NCBI GenBank assembly: GCA_946811695.1
Contig: OX328124.1
Coordinates: 63,483,860 to 63,547,859 of the forward strand
Length of the DNA: 64,000 nucleotides
Source of the DNA: Gonocerus acuteangulatus
Taxonomy: Eukaryota; Arthropoda; Insecta; Hemiptera; Coreidae
Direction of reading: 5' to 3'
A program made the position numbers and the translations under genes. This document shows positions 30,619 to 42,494 of this stretch, in pieces. Every line of letters begins with the position of its first letter. Within the stretch, counting starts at the first letter, position 1. The notes below the pieces were generated by a model that saw only the letters and a list, made by a program, of their open reading frames with translations, made no database searches and was not told where the DNA came from.

Positions 30619-30814
30619 TTTATTTACATTTAAATTTTAACGTCCATTATAAAGAACTCAGAATTTTAGGAAGGGTTATCTATAGGCCACCACCCTTTTG
30701 TAGTCAGGATAGTGTTGATTTGAAGCCACCACCCCTAGTGGTAATCGAACCCGCGACCCTTGGTACGGAATGTTAAGTGCTTACGCCTTAAGGCTCACGG
30801 CCACCGGGCCTCCT
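30619..30814 (-). mobile_element. SINE, second tRNA-like family, copy 2
   Basis: Reverse-strand sister of 9800-10001: GGTGGCCGTGAGCC, GGGTTCGATTACC, end ATGGACGTTAAAATTTAAAT. Flanked by CAAAAGGAAGTA (30607-30618) and CAAAAGGAAATA (30815-30826), a near-perfect target duplication. Confidence 0.75.
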
Positions 30815-31019
30815 CAAAAGGAAATAGCTTTGACGAAATTTAGCACAAAAATATTTATGCTGTACTACATATATTAAGCGACCTAGATCATTTACCTGAG
30901 GAGGGCATAACCTAGATAATATTTAAATATACTCTGCTTCTATGAAATACGTATTAACTTCAGATAGAAGTAATTCAGGAGCATTCTAAAATGAAGCAGT
31001 TTCTGATTAGCCAGACTTT

Positions 31020-31155
31020 TTAGCGCGGTTCCTCCCTCCCCGATAGGGAGGAACCCCGCTTATAAGGTTGATACAATGAAACAATCCGGAAGTGCCGACT
31101 AGAAAATTTCGCGTTTCAGAACCCCTAGAGACCGAAAATAACGGTGGTTAAAATT

Positions 31156-31223
<68 letters not shown>

Positions 31224-32830
31224 TATATTTGTCTGTTCGCTCATTTCTGGCTTCCCTAATGGTCCGATTTTGATGAAATTTGGTACAAAAATCTGTCGCC
31301 CGATTCGAAAGGTCAAGTTCGTTAACCAGCAAAATCCGCCCACTGTAAGATGGCGTCTGGGGCGAAATTCGCGCAAAAAAATCGTAACGCTTACGTTTTT
31401 GAGTTCATAAGCTTGTAAGTACTCGTTTTATAGGCTTCTTTGGCTAGGAAAACGAATGAAACCATTTTCAAGGCGATAGCATTAACCGTTTTTGAGAAAG
31501 TTGGAAAAATAGTTTTTGAATACCGTTTTTGCTTTGGGTACTTAGAATCATGGGATTCAGTTGAAACATTTTCTGCATGTTTTACTATCATTAAAACTAA
31601 TATGTTGAAATTTTGGTTACGTTTGGAGTTAAGGAAGGGTTAGAATAAAATATTTTATTAACAGACATAAAAAGTTTTGGTAACTTTGTATATTTTTCGC
31701 TTATTCGAACTGTTCTTTTTGTCTGTTTTTTATTCCTTGTTATTTTTTAATTGCTTATTGTTGGATAATGTATTTGAAAATAAAACAGGTTAAGAAAAAT
31801 AAGAAAAACAATTTAATGTTAGAGATATGGATTTCCATGATATATAGCTTTTCAACTGCCTAGCGTCCTTCCTAGGGAGGGTTCTTTGTCTTTGATTTTG
31901 GTACTTAGAATTATGGGATACAGTTGAAACATTTTCTGCATGTTGGAGTTTCATCAACACTAATATGTTGTAATTTTTGTTACGTTTAGAGTAAAGGAAG
32001 GGTTAGAATAAAATATTTTATTAACAGAAATAAAAAGTTTTGGTAACTTTGTATACTTTCCTTAATATCTCGAAAAAGGTTGAGTATCTTGGGAAACGGA
32101 AGAATACCATTAGAAAGCGTACTAAGTGCTCTACAAAAAAGGCTCTGATGAAAGTTTTGATTAGGCGATGTCAATCGGAGAAATAAGTGCTTAAAACATT
32201 AAAGTAATTGATTTTGCTTATTCGAACTGTTCTTTTTGTCTGTTTTTATTCCTTGTTATTTTTTAATTGCTTATAGTTGGATAATGTATTTTACAATAAA
32301 ACAGATTAGGCAAAATAAGAAAAACAATTCATTGTTAGAAATATAGCTTGCCAAGAGAAAAAGATTCGATGACGTCTTTTGAATATTTTCAATTGCCTTT
32401 ATGCTGTTGGTTTTTTTATTTTATTTTTTAATTGATTTTATCTGTAGAATTATTACTATAGTAAAAGAACACAGGAATATGTGAAAAGTTTTGATATTTT
32501 CCAATGCATTGAAACGTATGAAATGAAGTATCGGTAGAAGAGGTTTCTAGGGTCTTGCGGACCCGACCCCAGGTATAGCCATAAAACCCTTTGAACAAAG
32601 CCGAGGAAAATATTATCTGTTTCTATTCTATGCTTTTCAAATGAGAATAGGGATATGAACAGGAACCGGGGTCTCCCGTGGTCTAATGGCTAGTGCCTTC
32701 GATTCATAAGCGGGAGATGGTGGGTTCGATTCCCAACCTCCGGCAGGAATTTTATCATCCCACGGCGCGCTGGTAAAATTCCTCGCTACACCCTGGATGT
32801 CGGCGCTAATGACCTAGATGTAGATGCGCC

Positions 32831-32868
<38 letters not shown>

Positions 32869-32915
32869 ATCTGGAACCGCGCTAAGATGACGCAGTTCCT
32901 GTGAGTCGGACTTTT
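31020..32915 (+). mobile_element. HINE-like element, family I, copy 3, with nested SINE and internal chimera
   Basis: Starts TTAGCGCGGTTCCTCC directly after GACTTTT, possibly the worn end of another copy. TA core at about 31158-31217. Inside, at about 31858-31890, a second 5'-like hairpin (CCTTCCTAGGGAGGG) is followed by a repeat of the GTACTTAGAAT...GTTGAAACATTTTCTGCATG block, so the element is a fusion of two HINE pieces. The 3' end is GGAACCGCGCTAAGATGACG, CAGTTCCTGTGAGTCGGAC. Confidence 0.75.
32678..32868 (+). mobile_element. tRNA-headed SINE nested in HINE copy 3
   Basis: Same position in the host element, same flank AACAGGAACC and same private variant (CCCAACCTCCGGCAGG) as the SINE at 29918. 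Tail stem CGGCGC (32801-32806) / GCGCCG (32826-32831), then A-tail. Confidence 0.8.
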
Positions 32916-32929
32916 TTTTCTGTAAATCC

Positions 32930-33247
32930 TACTTGGAATACATTCTTACTTGCTAAACGTTGTAATGAATAAATAAATATGAAAACCCTATTGGTCAATG
33001 CGGTCACAATACATATATCAGCTGATAGATCTGCTACTTGACCTTGGTAGCGATTAAGTACAATGTAATGAGATAATGTATTGCAAAAGAAACCATTGAA
33101 GGGGTCTTCAAGTGACCTTAGTGAAATCTACTCTTTAATCTTGTTGTCTATTCATCCTTGCCCTTTAGAAATGATTTGTTTCAGCGCATTAAAACCAAAT
33201 GTTTAGGAAAATCAAAACCTACTTTACACTTAAAGGAAATCGAGTTG

Positions 33248-33292
<45 letters not shown>

Positions 33293-34220
33293 GTTCAGAG
33301 CACTTATTCGGTTTTCAGGGTCAAATAACAGCACTCAGGTCAAGGAAAAACTTAAGAGCACTTCTTAATGAGAATTACGGAAATTCATTCGCGCGAAAGT
33401 TATAAAGATAAGGTATATAAAGAAAGAGAAATATATTTTTTTTTTAATCCATGACAAAAACATAATGGCAGTTTCTGCATAACTGAGAACCGCAAGAACC
33501 TCTTAAACTAGCAAAAGAGGATATCTGAAATACTATCTTGAGGTAGAAGTAACTTCAGGATTTTCTGTGCACTATTACTATTCAAAGTTTAAATTTAATT
33601 AAAATCCTGGGTTTGAAATTATTTCATACCCAGACACTAAAGGGGAACATGTAAACCGAAATTATTCAGGAAGTCGACGTTTCATGACAATTCTCACGTG
33701 TTATATTATTGAAATATTTATTCCAGAATAATTAAGAATGAAAATTTATTAATGAAAAAATATTTCTCTCAATAGAAATACCGCATTATCCTTTTTAAAG
33801 TTCATGTAGTAGTGAAAGTAACACTCTATAGGGATTTTAAATGATTTTCTATAATTTGCTTAATACTTAAAATGAATATTAAAAGCCCGATTCTTGGAAT
33901 AGTGTATCATTTCGTTTTGATTTATTGAGAGAAATTTGAAGCCCTTCTCCAAACAGATCTCGACGATAATGGAAAATTTCCGGTGGCAAAATGCACCGGA
34001 AACTGAACCCATCTCTGCGCGGAAATTACTCACTCCAGCCCCTCGCTACACGTTCCTCATTTATTTACCTTGTTTTATTGAAATATTTATTATTAATTAA
34101 AAACTAACAAGAAACAACTATGTGTGAGAACTGTGGATAATATAGACACAAAAACGTTCGGAGGACTGAGAATGCTCTATCAAAAATTGCTTATTAATAC
34201 CACTTACCACGATTTCATGG
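32930..34220. other. Intergenic, no gene; poly-T at 33251-33288
   Basis: AT-rich. A 38-base T run at 33251-33288. A weak B-box-like GGGTTCAGTTTCC lies on the minus strand near 34000. Nothing else that I can support. Confidence 0.4.
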
Positions 34221-34224
34221 CCGT

Positions 34225-34690
34225 TTTCCAGATTTTTAAAAACACTTTTCATGTACTTTAATAAAACATATTTTTTATTTTAATGCTTCGTTAAGTCTAA
34301 ATGCAACCAAAATTTAAATATCTTAGTGTTGATAAATGCCAAACGTCTGGACCAATTTTCAACTGAATCATTGTTTCTGAATACCCGAACTGAAATTTTT
34401 TTCGGAAAACGAGTTGTATAAACATTTCTAGTAAACGGTTACAGATATCGCTTTATAAATGGTTTCATTCGTTCTTCTACGCTAGAAAGTCTATAAAAAG
34501 TGTACCTGCATGCATATTAAAATGAAAACGTAATCACTACGATCTTTTTCGCGCGCATTTCCCCTCCAAGACCACATTCCGGCGGACGGATTCTGCTGAT
34601 ATGTGTCTGCGGTACTTTCAAATTAGACGAAAGATTTTTTTTACCAAAATTGGTAATTTTGAGGCAGGTACAGAGCGAACAGACTTATAT
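34225..34690 (-). mobile_element. HINE-like body, left arm of a head-to-head pair
   Basis: Minus strand gives GTCTAATTTGAAAGTACC-like, CGTAGTGATTACGTTTTCAT, CCAGACGTTTGGCATT in the order of the family body. It mirrors 34820-35300 across the TA tract at 34697-34810. Confidence 0.6.
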
Positions 34691-34692
34691 AT

Positions 34693-34696
<4 letters not shown>

Positions 34697-34748
<52 letters not shown>

Positions 34749-34762
34749 TGTATATATATATA

Positions 34763-34808
<46 letters not shown>

Positions 34809-34810
34809 AA
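34697..34810. repeat. (TA)n core between opposed HINE bodies
   Basis: About 110 bp TA with few interruptions, at the centre of the 34225-35300 palindrome. Confidence 0.9.
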
Positions 34811-34819
34811 TACATACGT

Positions 34820-35800
34820 ATATTTGTCTGTGCGTACTCCTGACGGTTCAAAAATGGTCCGTAATGGTTATGGTTCTAATGAAATTTCGTTCAATAATCG
34901 TTCGTCTAATTTGAAAGGTCATGTCCGCTCACCAGAACAATCCGTCCACCGGAAGATTGCTTTTGGAGCGAAATTAGCGCGAGATAAATCGTAACGCTTA
35001 CGTTTTTGAGTTCATATGCTTGCAGGTATTCGTTTTATAGGTTTCTTAACGTAGAAAAACAAATGGAACTATTGTTAAAGCGATATCTGTAACCCTTTCT
35101 GAGAAACATTGAAACACCTACTTTTCTAAACTAATTTTCAGTTTGGATATTCAGAAACGATTAATACTGTTGAAACTTGTTCCAGACGTTTGATATTCAT
35201 CTAATCTAAGACAGATAAATTTTGGTTCCGTTTGGAGTGAAGGAAGTGTTAGAAATAAAATATTTCATTAACAGGCATGAAACGTTTTGGATATTCGTAT
35301 ATTTGCTAAAATATTTTGAAAACGGTTGAAAAATCGTGCTAAGTGGAAGGTAACCATTCGAAAGCTTTCTAAATTCCCTACAAAAAATGGTTAGATGTAA
35401 TTTTCGATGGGGCGATGTCAATCCGAGAAATAAATGCTTAAATCTTCAAAATTGTTAGTTTTGTTCTTTTCAACGTTGTTTTATCACTGTTTATCAAAAA
35501 TTTTAATTGTTTTTTTTTTAATTGCATTTAATAGTAAAATTAGTATTTTAATAAAATAAGGTATGAAAATGAGAAACGTATTGTTAATAGTGTTTCCCAT
35601 GGCGAACGTTGAGAAGGTGTGGGTGTCATTTACGCTTAGAATACTATCAGTTTCCTATTGTGGCGCCTTAAATCTTTCTTCTGAGATTTCATTTTATATT
35701 TTTCACGAAATATCAAGAACTAATAATAACTGCTTCTACTCCTTTGCTAGTGACACTAGGGATATGCGCTAAGATGGCGCAGTTCCTACAGGTCGTTTTC
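34820..35800 (+). mobile_element. HINE-like body and 3' end, right arm
   Basis: TTTGTCTGTGCGTACTCC, CGTCTAATTTGAAAGGTCAT, CGTAACGCTTACGTTTTTGA, then the 3' end GCGCTAAGATGGCGCAGTTC followed by CTACAGGTCG. A diverged subfamily shared with 40045-40917. Confidence 0.65.
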
Positions 35801-35829
35801 TTTTTTTTTTGCTTTTTACATGAGAAATC

Positions 35830-37215
35830 GTACACTGGAAATCGTGTGATTAACGGTTTCAGCTCCTCCTGCATTCCAGTCGGCGAATATTTCAAAAATT
35901 GATTGTATGATTCATTATGTTACATCAAAAGATTTTCACTGACCTTTCATGTAATTAGGTAATTTAAAAAATAAAAAAAAAAAAAAAATCAACCAGTGTA
36001 ATGAATGATATTTTGTCCTCGCTTGGAGATGAGCTTATAATTTGATAAACTTGTAACTTTCAGGCTCGGAAATTGGCAAAGTTGTATCCTTCAGGCTTTG
36101 GAATCTATTATTACCCTGAGGTGTATACTTATCTAACAAAATGAGAGAACATGAAATGAAAAATTAGGAGTAGACAGGTTTAGATTTATCGACCAACTCA
36201 GTTTCCATTATTAATTATTAATGTCTCAATATTTAAAAATAAGTACATTATGTTTGCAAAGTAATTTAAGTTAGTTAAGAGAATATTCTGAACTAACTTA
36301 AGGGGCAATACTACCTTTTGCGATCAAAATAAAAGTAATTTTCTTGAATTTATAAATAACAAATAAATCAATACTTTCAATTCTGAATATCCAAAATTTG
36401 AAGACGCCCTATTTGAAAAACATATCTTTGAGAAAATGACTTTAAAGTTTAATGTTCTGAATTTTTTTCCTATTTATTTTTTTTTTACACTTTCTTGTAC
36501 TAATAATAAAAAAATGTTTTAATTTTGAATTGTATTGAAGGAGAACCCCCCCCCCCTTAACAAAACTTAACAATTGAACAAAGACCAATCGAAGCTCGCT
36601 TTTTTTCAAAACAGCGTCGCGTTCATTCCGCATCGGGACTTGACTCGGAAAATCGTATTTTTGCCCATTTAACATTTTTTCTTCACATAAAAACTTTTTG
36701 ATATAATTTCTAATTAGCTCAAGAAGACTTTTAGCCCATAAAAATGCTAAAAAAAAAATATTATTATTACTCCTTAAATTACTTCGCTATGGTATTTTCT
36801 ACTCCCATAAGCTTCATTTACTTATGATTTATGAGGGCTTGGCGTTATCTCTTTCGATTGATAGTAATGAAGAAAGCTTATTCCATGGTTAATCTACACT
36901 TCTTTATTATTTCACTCTAGCTACGCCATAAAAAGGATATTTCAGCTTTATTTATTTCTAACAAAAGCGTGATTTATTTAGACCGCATAGATCGTAATTT
37001 ATATTTTTGAAGGAGGGGTAAACGCAGAACATGCTTAATAGTTGTAATTAGGAACTGAAATTTCCTCGTACGCTTTGTGTTAAGTCTAATTTTTAAAATA
37101 AATTGCAGAGTTTTAACTTTACATAAAATGGAAATAAATTAAATGTGAACTTTTGTTTTCTTACCTGTTAAGATGAGAAATGTCCTTGGAATATTTTTAT
37201 CAGCGCTCTTTCTTA
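35830..37215. other. Intergenic, nothing recognised
   Basis: AT-rich. Contains a C10 run at about 36547 and short A/T runs. No gene or recognisable repeat. Confidence 0.4.
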
Positions 37216-37226
37216 ATTTCATTATT

Positions 37227-37381
37227 TTATTTGTTACGGCGCGCTATTAGCGCCGGGCTATTTACAGGTTGCCGAATTTTTATTATGCCAATGGCACGTG
37301 GGTTTCCCTGACGGTCGCCCATCCAAGTTCTCACGCCGCGTAGCGAAGCCCGTGTTGAACTCCGGGTCATAGCTGTTGGTC
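37227..37381 (-). mobile_element. 5S rRNA-derived SINE with 11-bp target duplication
   Basis: Minus strand carries GAGTTCAACACGGGCTTCGC, GAGAACTTGGATGGGCGACC, GTCAGGG and CACGTGCCATTGGC, which follow the 3' two thirds of 5S rRNA. A short body ends at the stem CGGCGC-TAATAGC-GCGCCG and TAACAAATAAA. The duplication ATTTCATTATT is perfect at 37216-37226 and 37382-37392. Its 3' stem is the one used by the tRNA-headed SINEs, with a shorter loop. Confidence 0.8.
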
Positions 37382-37392
37382 ATTTCATTATT

Positions 37393-38225
37393 ATTACTAT
37401 TATCTAAACTTGGTCTGTTGCAAATATGGAACTCCTATTCTGTAGACTTCTATAGAAGAAATCTCATTGCCAGGCAAATAAGGATTTTATCGTTGAGCGT
37501 CATTCATTGGAAGTTCAGTTTCAGAATTTCAGGCAGTTTCAGGGCTCAATGAGCAATTAAAATGACAAATACTTTTTCTGTAGATTATTTTTATTTAATT
37601 AAATTATGACTAGGTTTGAAGTAACTATTAAGTATTTAAAAGTATTTTATTAAAAGCCCTGAACAATTTTCGACTGTTAATTTGTTTTGTTAAATATCTT
37701 GAAGACGTTTGAGAAATCACAAAAGAGAAAAGCCTTATTTGGAAACTCAGTCAGATGATACAATTCCTTTGAGTCCAGTCATATTCCTGATGGCTGGAGG
37801 TCGGGCATAAAATTAATACTTTCGGATAGGCATCGAAAATGGTATCTATGTGAAACACTTTTTCTCCTTTAATACACAATAAATATTTACAAATTGGATC
37901 CAAGGTGGTCAGGATTTAATATGCAAAAACCAAATTTCACTTTAAAACCCCACAGGGGGGATTTAAAATTTTTCAAAACCACACAGGGGGGATTTAAAAT
38001 TTGTCTGAAAATGACGCTTTTATTGGGGTTCTCAATTTATTTATTTTTTATGTGTTTTGAGGGAAAAACATGGACTTTGACGTGGACAACCAGAAATTGT
38101 TGTTTCTGGACTAGTCATCTACATATCGCCAATTTAGAAAAAATGACAGTTAAATTTTAACAGCCAAAAGAAGTATAGATGGGAAGAGGGTATATAAAAA
38201 AAGAAAACATTACGATTGTCTTTCT
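37393..38225. other. Intergenic, no gene
   Basis: A short direct repeat CACAGGGGGGATTTAAAATT occurs twice at about 37952 and 37983. The 88-codon frame over it looks like chance. Confidence 0.4.
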
Positions 38226-38230
38226 TTGTT

Positions 38231-38388
38231 TTAGCGCGGTTCCTCCCTCCCCCATAGGGAGGAACCCCGCTTATAGGGTTGATACAATGAAACAATACGG
38301 AAGTGCCGACTAGAAAATTTCGCGTTTCAGAACCCCTAGAGACCGAAAATAACGGTGGTTCAAATTTGTATATATATATATATGTATA

Positions 38389-38449
<61 letters not shown>

Positions 38450-39560
38450 CTGTTCGCTCATTTCTGGCTTCCCTAATGGTCCGATTGTGATGAAATTTGG
38501 TACAAAAATCCGTCGTCCAATTTGAAAGGTCAAGTTCGTTAACCAGCAGAATCCGCCCACTGGAAGGTGGCGTTTAGGGCGAAATTCGCGCAAAAAAAAA
38601 TCGTAACGCTTAAGTTTTTGAGTTCATAAGCTTGTAAGTACTCGTTTTATAGGCTTCTTGGGCTAGGAAAACGAATGAAATCATTTTCAAGGCGATAGCT
38701 TTAACCGTTTTCGAGAAAATTGGAAAAATAGTTTTTGAATACCGTTTTTGGTTTGGGTACTTAGAACCATGGGATTCAGTTGAAACATTTTTTGCATGTT
38801 TGAATTTCATCAAAACTAACATGTTAAACTTTTGGTTACGTTTGGAGTTAAGGAAGGGTTAGAATAAAATATTTTATTAACAGACATAAAACGTTTTGGT
38901 AACTTTGTATACTTTCCTTAATATATCGAAAAAGGTTGAGAATCTTGGTAAACGAAAGAATACCATTAGAAAGCGTACTAAGTGCTCTACAAAAAAGGTT
39001 CTGATGAATGTTTTGATTAGGCGATGACAATCGAAGAAATAAGTGCTTAAAACTTTAAAGTAATTGATTTCGTTTATTCGAACTGTTCTTTTTGCCTTTG
39101 ATTTTGGTACTTAGAATCATGGGATTCAGGTGAAACATTTTCTGCATGTTTGAATTTTATCAAAACTAATATGTTGAAAATTTGGTTACGTTTGGAGTAA
39201 AGGAAGGATTAAAATAAAATATTTCATTTTTAGTCATGAAAAGTTTTGGGAACTTCGTATATTTTCATTAATATCACGTAAACGGTTCGGAATCTTGGCA
39301 AGCAAAAGATTACCCTTCGAAAGGTTACTAAATTCTCTACAAAAAATGTTTTGAAGACATTTGCGATGGGATGGTCATATTTGGAGAAATAAGTGCTTAA
39401 AACATAGGTAATTTCGTTCATTTGAACGAATCTTTTTGTGTGTTTCCTACAGTTTTTTTCACTGCTCGTTATTTTTGTGATTGCTTATAGTAGTCAAATG
39501 TATTATTCAATAAAACAGGATACGTATAAATAGAAACAATATTTTGTTTCAACGGCATCT
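38231..39560 (+). mobile_element. HINE-like element, family I, copy 4, 3' end missing
   Basis: Starts TTAGCGCGGTTCCTCC with the AGGGAGGAACC hairpin; TA core at about 38368-38444. The body is followed by a repeated GTACTTAGAATCATGGGATT block at 39106. It fades near 39560 without the GGAACCGCGCTAA end. Confidence 0.7.
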
Positions 39561-40044
39561 TGGAATTCGAAGATGCCCTATGGATATCTAGATTACTGTA
39601 CTGGTGTTGATTTCGTTCTTTAGAATTGTTTTTGGTAATCCCTATTTTCAGAAGTTTTTATCTATTTATTAATTTTTTTGTTTAAATTCATTGAACAAAA
39701 TCATAGGAATTCGAAGGTGAGGAGCTAGGAGGCTTAGGGTGGGGGGCATTTACGCTGTCCCCAGGTAGCGGCGCCCAGTGAACCCTCGTCATCTGTAAGT
39801 CCCTTTCTAGAGTCATAAAGATAAGCCTCCAAACAACTTTAGGAATGTAGGATTTCTAATTTTTGCCAGTATCAGAACAGCCGCTCTTTACATACCACAG
39901 TGGTACTGACGTACCAGTCTATACTAGTTGCACTCCACACGGTGGTAGTACTTGGTGTATGCCACAGCGGATCGCTCATTATAACCTTATTTTATTCGTA
40001 TTAAATAGATACCTAAAAAAAATTTATTTGTGTATAAGTGTAGC
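39561..40044. other. Intergenic, nothing recognised
   Basis: No gene seen; unique-looking sequence with mixed composition. Confidence 0.4.
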
Positions 40045-40140
40045 GTTATTGGGATTAGAATAAAATATTTTATTAACAGACATGAAATGGTTCGGAATCT
40101 TCGTATATTGTCCTTATATTTTTTTTTTTTAATTTCTTTT

Positions 40141-40172
40141 ATGGTGCATCGAAAATGAGCCATTAGCACCAT
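40141..40172 (-). repeat. SINE-type 3' tail with variant stem ATGGTGC/GCACCAT
   Basis: A 7-bp perfect stem (40141-40147 with 40166-40172) around an 18-nt loop that reads TAATGGCTCATTTTCGAT on the minus strand. Poly-A side at 40120-40130. Confidence 0.65.
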
Positions 40173-40311
40173 TTTTTCCTTATGAGCTTATATAATACTT
40201 AGATTTACCTAGCGACAATATTTTACACCGCAATTAAAGTGACTTGCTCTCCTTACAAATATAATATTTATATTATAATATAAACATAATACATTAATTT
40301 GTCTGAAAAAA

Positions 40312-40362
40312 AGTCCAACCCGCAGGAACTGCATCATCTTAGCGCAGTTCCGTTCTTATCTC
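40312..40362 (-). mobile_element. Isolated HINE 3' end, reversed
   Basis: AAGTCCAACCCGCAGGAACT then GCATCATCTTAGCGCAGTTCC, the complement of the family I 3' end. Confidence 0.6.
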
Positions 40363-40917
40363 GAGTGCAATTAGTGAAGGAATATAGCAGCTATCGGTAG
40401 GTATTAGCACCATTTCCCCCCCCCCCCCCCCTTAATATCTTCAAAACAGTGGGAAGTACGATATAACCATTCAAAACCTTACTAAATTCTCTACAAAAAA
40501 AGATTCTGAAGAAAATTTCGATGGGGCAATATCAGTCGGAGAAGTAAGTGCTTAAAAATACGAAAGTTTTAGTTTTGTTATTTTAAACGGGTTTTTGTCA
40601 CTGTTTACCTCACTTTTGTTTTTTAAGTTTATTTAACGGTGGAATGAGTATTTCATTAAAGCTGAGAAAATAAGAATCATATTGGTAATAGAGTTTTCCT
40701 AGAGTGAGCGTTGAGATGACGGGAGAGTCCCATCCGCTTAGAAAACTGTCAGTTTCCATATGTGGCGCTTTAAGCTTCCTTCTTTTTGAGATTTTATTTT
40801 ATATTTTTAACAAAAGATCAAAACCTACCGATAGCAGCTACTATTCCTTTACTAATCGCACTTCGGATAAGAACGGAACCGCGCTAAGATGATGCAGTTC
40901 CTGCGAGTCGGACTTTT

Positions 40918-41092
40918 TTCTTTTTTTTACGGCGCGTCGACGCCTAGGCCATTAGCGCCGACATCCAGGGTGCATCGAGGAATATTGCCAACGAGCCGAG
41001 GGATCAGAAAATTCCTGCCGGCGGTAGGGATCGAACCCACCATCTCCCGCTTATGAATTCAAGGCGCTAGCCACTAGACCACGGGAGACCCC
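40918..41092 (-). mobile_element. tRNA-headed SINE
   Basis: Head GGGTCTCCCGTGGTCTAGTG, B-box GGGTTCGATCCC, tail stem CGGCGC (40930-40935) / GCGCCG (40955-40960). Inserted at the T-rich end of the HINE that stops at 40917. Confidence 0.8.
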
Positions 41093-41099
41093 CTTACGA

Positions 41100-42310
41100 T
41101 TTTATTTTCAGCACAATTAAGACTAGGGGTGTTAACTTGCCACTTGGCTCTTTTCTGGATGGATCCCCAAATCCTATTTTTATTGGTACGCGAAACGAGA
41201 AAAGATTAAAGGTTCTTGAATAATCGTTCTTGAAAATCTCGATGATACATGCACCTAATTAAGATTGCTTAAAGAGGTGAGTCATGTTACATGTGTTCCT
41301 CACCAATAACTACGTTGCATGTCATGAAAAGAGACGCCGCATGAACCAGGCCTAATGTGTAAATTTTACACACTTAATCAAGGTACTGAAGATCTTCTGC
41401 CATGTATTCTTATCCAGCAACTTCCAGACACCTCATTTGTGGAATGTTGCTTCAATTGACAACAATTGAAATGTACCATTTGCAGTGCTTAGGATGTCTG
41501 GTTTTCACGACAATTAACAATTGGCACATTAGGAGTATATATTGCCAGAAAACGTTGTTCTTTGCAATCTACGGTTCGCTAAAAAAGAAGTAACAATTTC
41601 TTAAGCCTTTCTAAAATTCTTCTCACAATCAGTCTCCCTTTTTACTAATTTCACATGAACATATTTATCTATCATTCTAGGAGAATAGCACGTTAGGAAT
41701 AAGAAGTAGAAAAATATATAAAATAATTTAAAATAATATGTTACCGATTTCCTCAATAAAAAGAACAAACTGTTTTATGATATCAATTCAGGACCTTAGA
41801 AGAAAAAGGGTGAATCACGGTATCCGGATGTTCGGAAATCGAAGTCAAAGTTCTGAAAGTGCTTCAGGTTAGCAAAGGCGAATGTTTACTCAAGTAAATG
41901 TTGATCCGTAAATATGATTAAAAAAGTATGCAATTGATGAAATTAAATGTTTTAATTATAATTTATACGAGTGATTTATGGTATCAAAATGCTAGGAAGG
42001 GAGTTTCAGACCCCCTTCTTATTTGATTCAAGGGATTCGCCCTTGAAATCCGATATTGTATTTTTCATAGATGATGGTGCTATTCACTTTAACTTGAAAC
42101 TATGAGAGAATTAAAGGTGAACCAGAGAAAGAAGGCGAAGCGTTCTGTTACCTATATCTTTCTGACTCAGAAAAAAAAAAAGAAAAAAGATTTTTCAGAT
42201 TCGTTCTTTCTCTTCCAAGGTACTAAATTTTCCTTTCTATTAATATAATTTATATTGCATCTTCAGTCCAATTTGCCGGGTTTGGAATTAATAATACAAG
42301 CCTAATTCCA
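41100..42310. other. Intergenic region 3' of copy B, nothing recognised
   Basis: No gene. Presumably contains the 3' UTR of copy B on the minus strand; no convincing AATAAA is fixed. Confidence 0.4.
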
Positions 42311-42320
42311 TTATAACTTG

Positions 42321-42494
42321 TTATTTTCCAGCGTTTTTTTGTGCTTTTTCATCTGTGCTCTTCAAATTATGCATTTCTTTGCCAGCATTCCAGCTTTGCA
42401 CCTCTCCTGAACCATAAATTACAAAAATTGTTTCTCCAATTGCAAAGATGGCTGCCGATATTAAGAATACTATTCTCCATTGAGCAGTGTTATC
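42321..42494 (-). CDS. SLC17 copy B last exon
   Basis: Acceptor TATTTAAG before 42494, then DNTAQWRIVFLISAAIF, GETIFVIYGSGEVQSWN and a Lys-rich tail; TAA at 42321-42323. Encodes helix 12. The homologous exon of copy A survives only as 745-822. Confidence 0.85.
   Translation of the reverse strand, partial: DNTAQWRIVFLISAAIFAIGETIFVIYGSGEVQSWNAGKEMHNLKSTDEKAQKNAGK

Larger units (their letters stand above)
40045..40917 (+). mobile_element. HINE-like 3' half, interrupted
   Basis: AGAATAAAATATTTTATTAA at the start and an intact 3' end GGAACCGCGCTAAGATGATG, CAGTTCCTGCGAGTCGGACT. It is split at about 40125-40400 by a SINE tail (40141-40172) and a reversed HINE 3' end (40312-40362). Confidence 0.65.

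Noticed and set aside
37894..38160. 88-codon frame starting MDPRWSGF
   Set aside because: Contains a short direct repeat, no known family, and no splice context.
24900..41092. SINE heads as real tRNA-Glu genes
   Set aside because: They are joined to a common body and A-tail, and two copies have target duplications.
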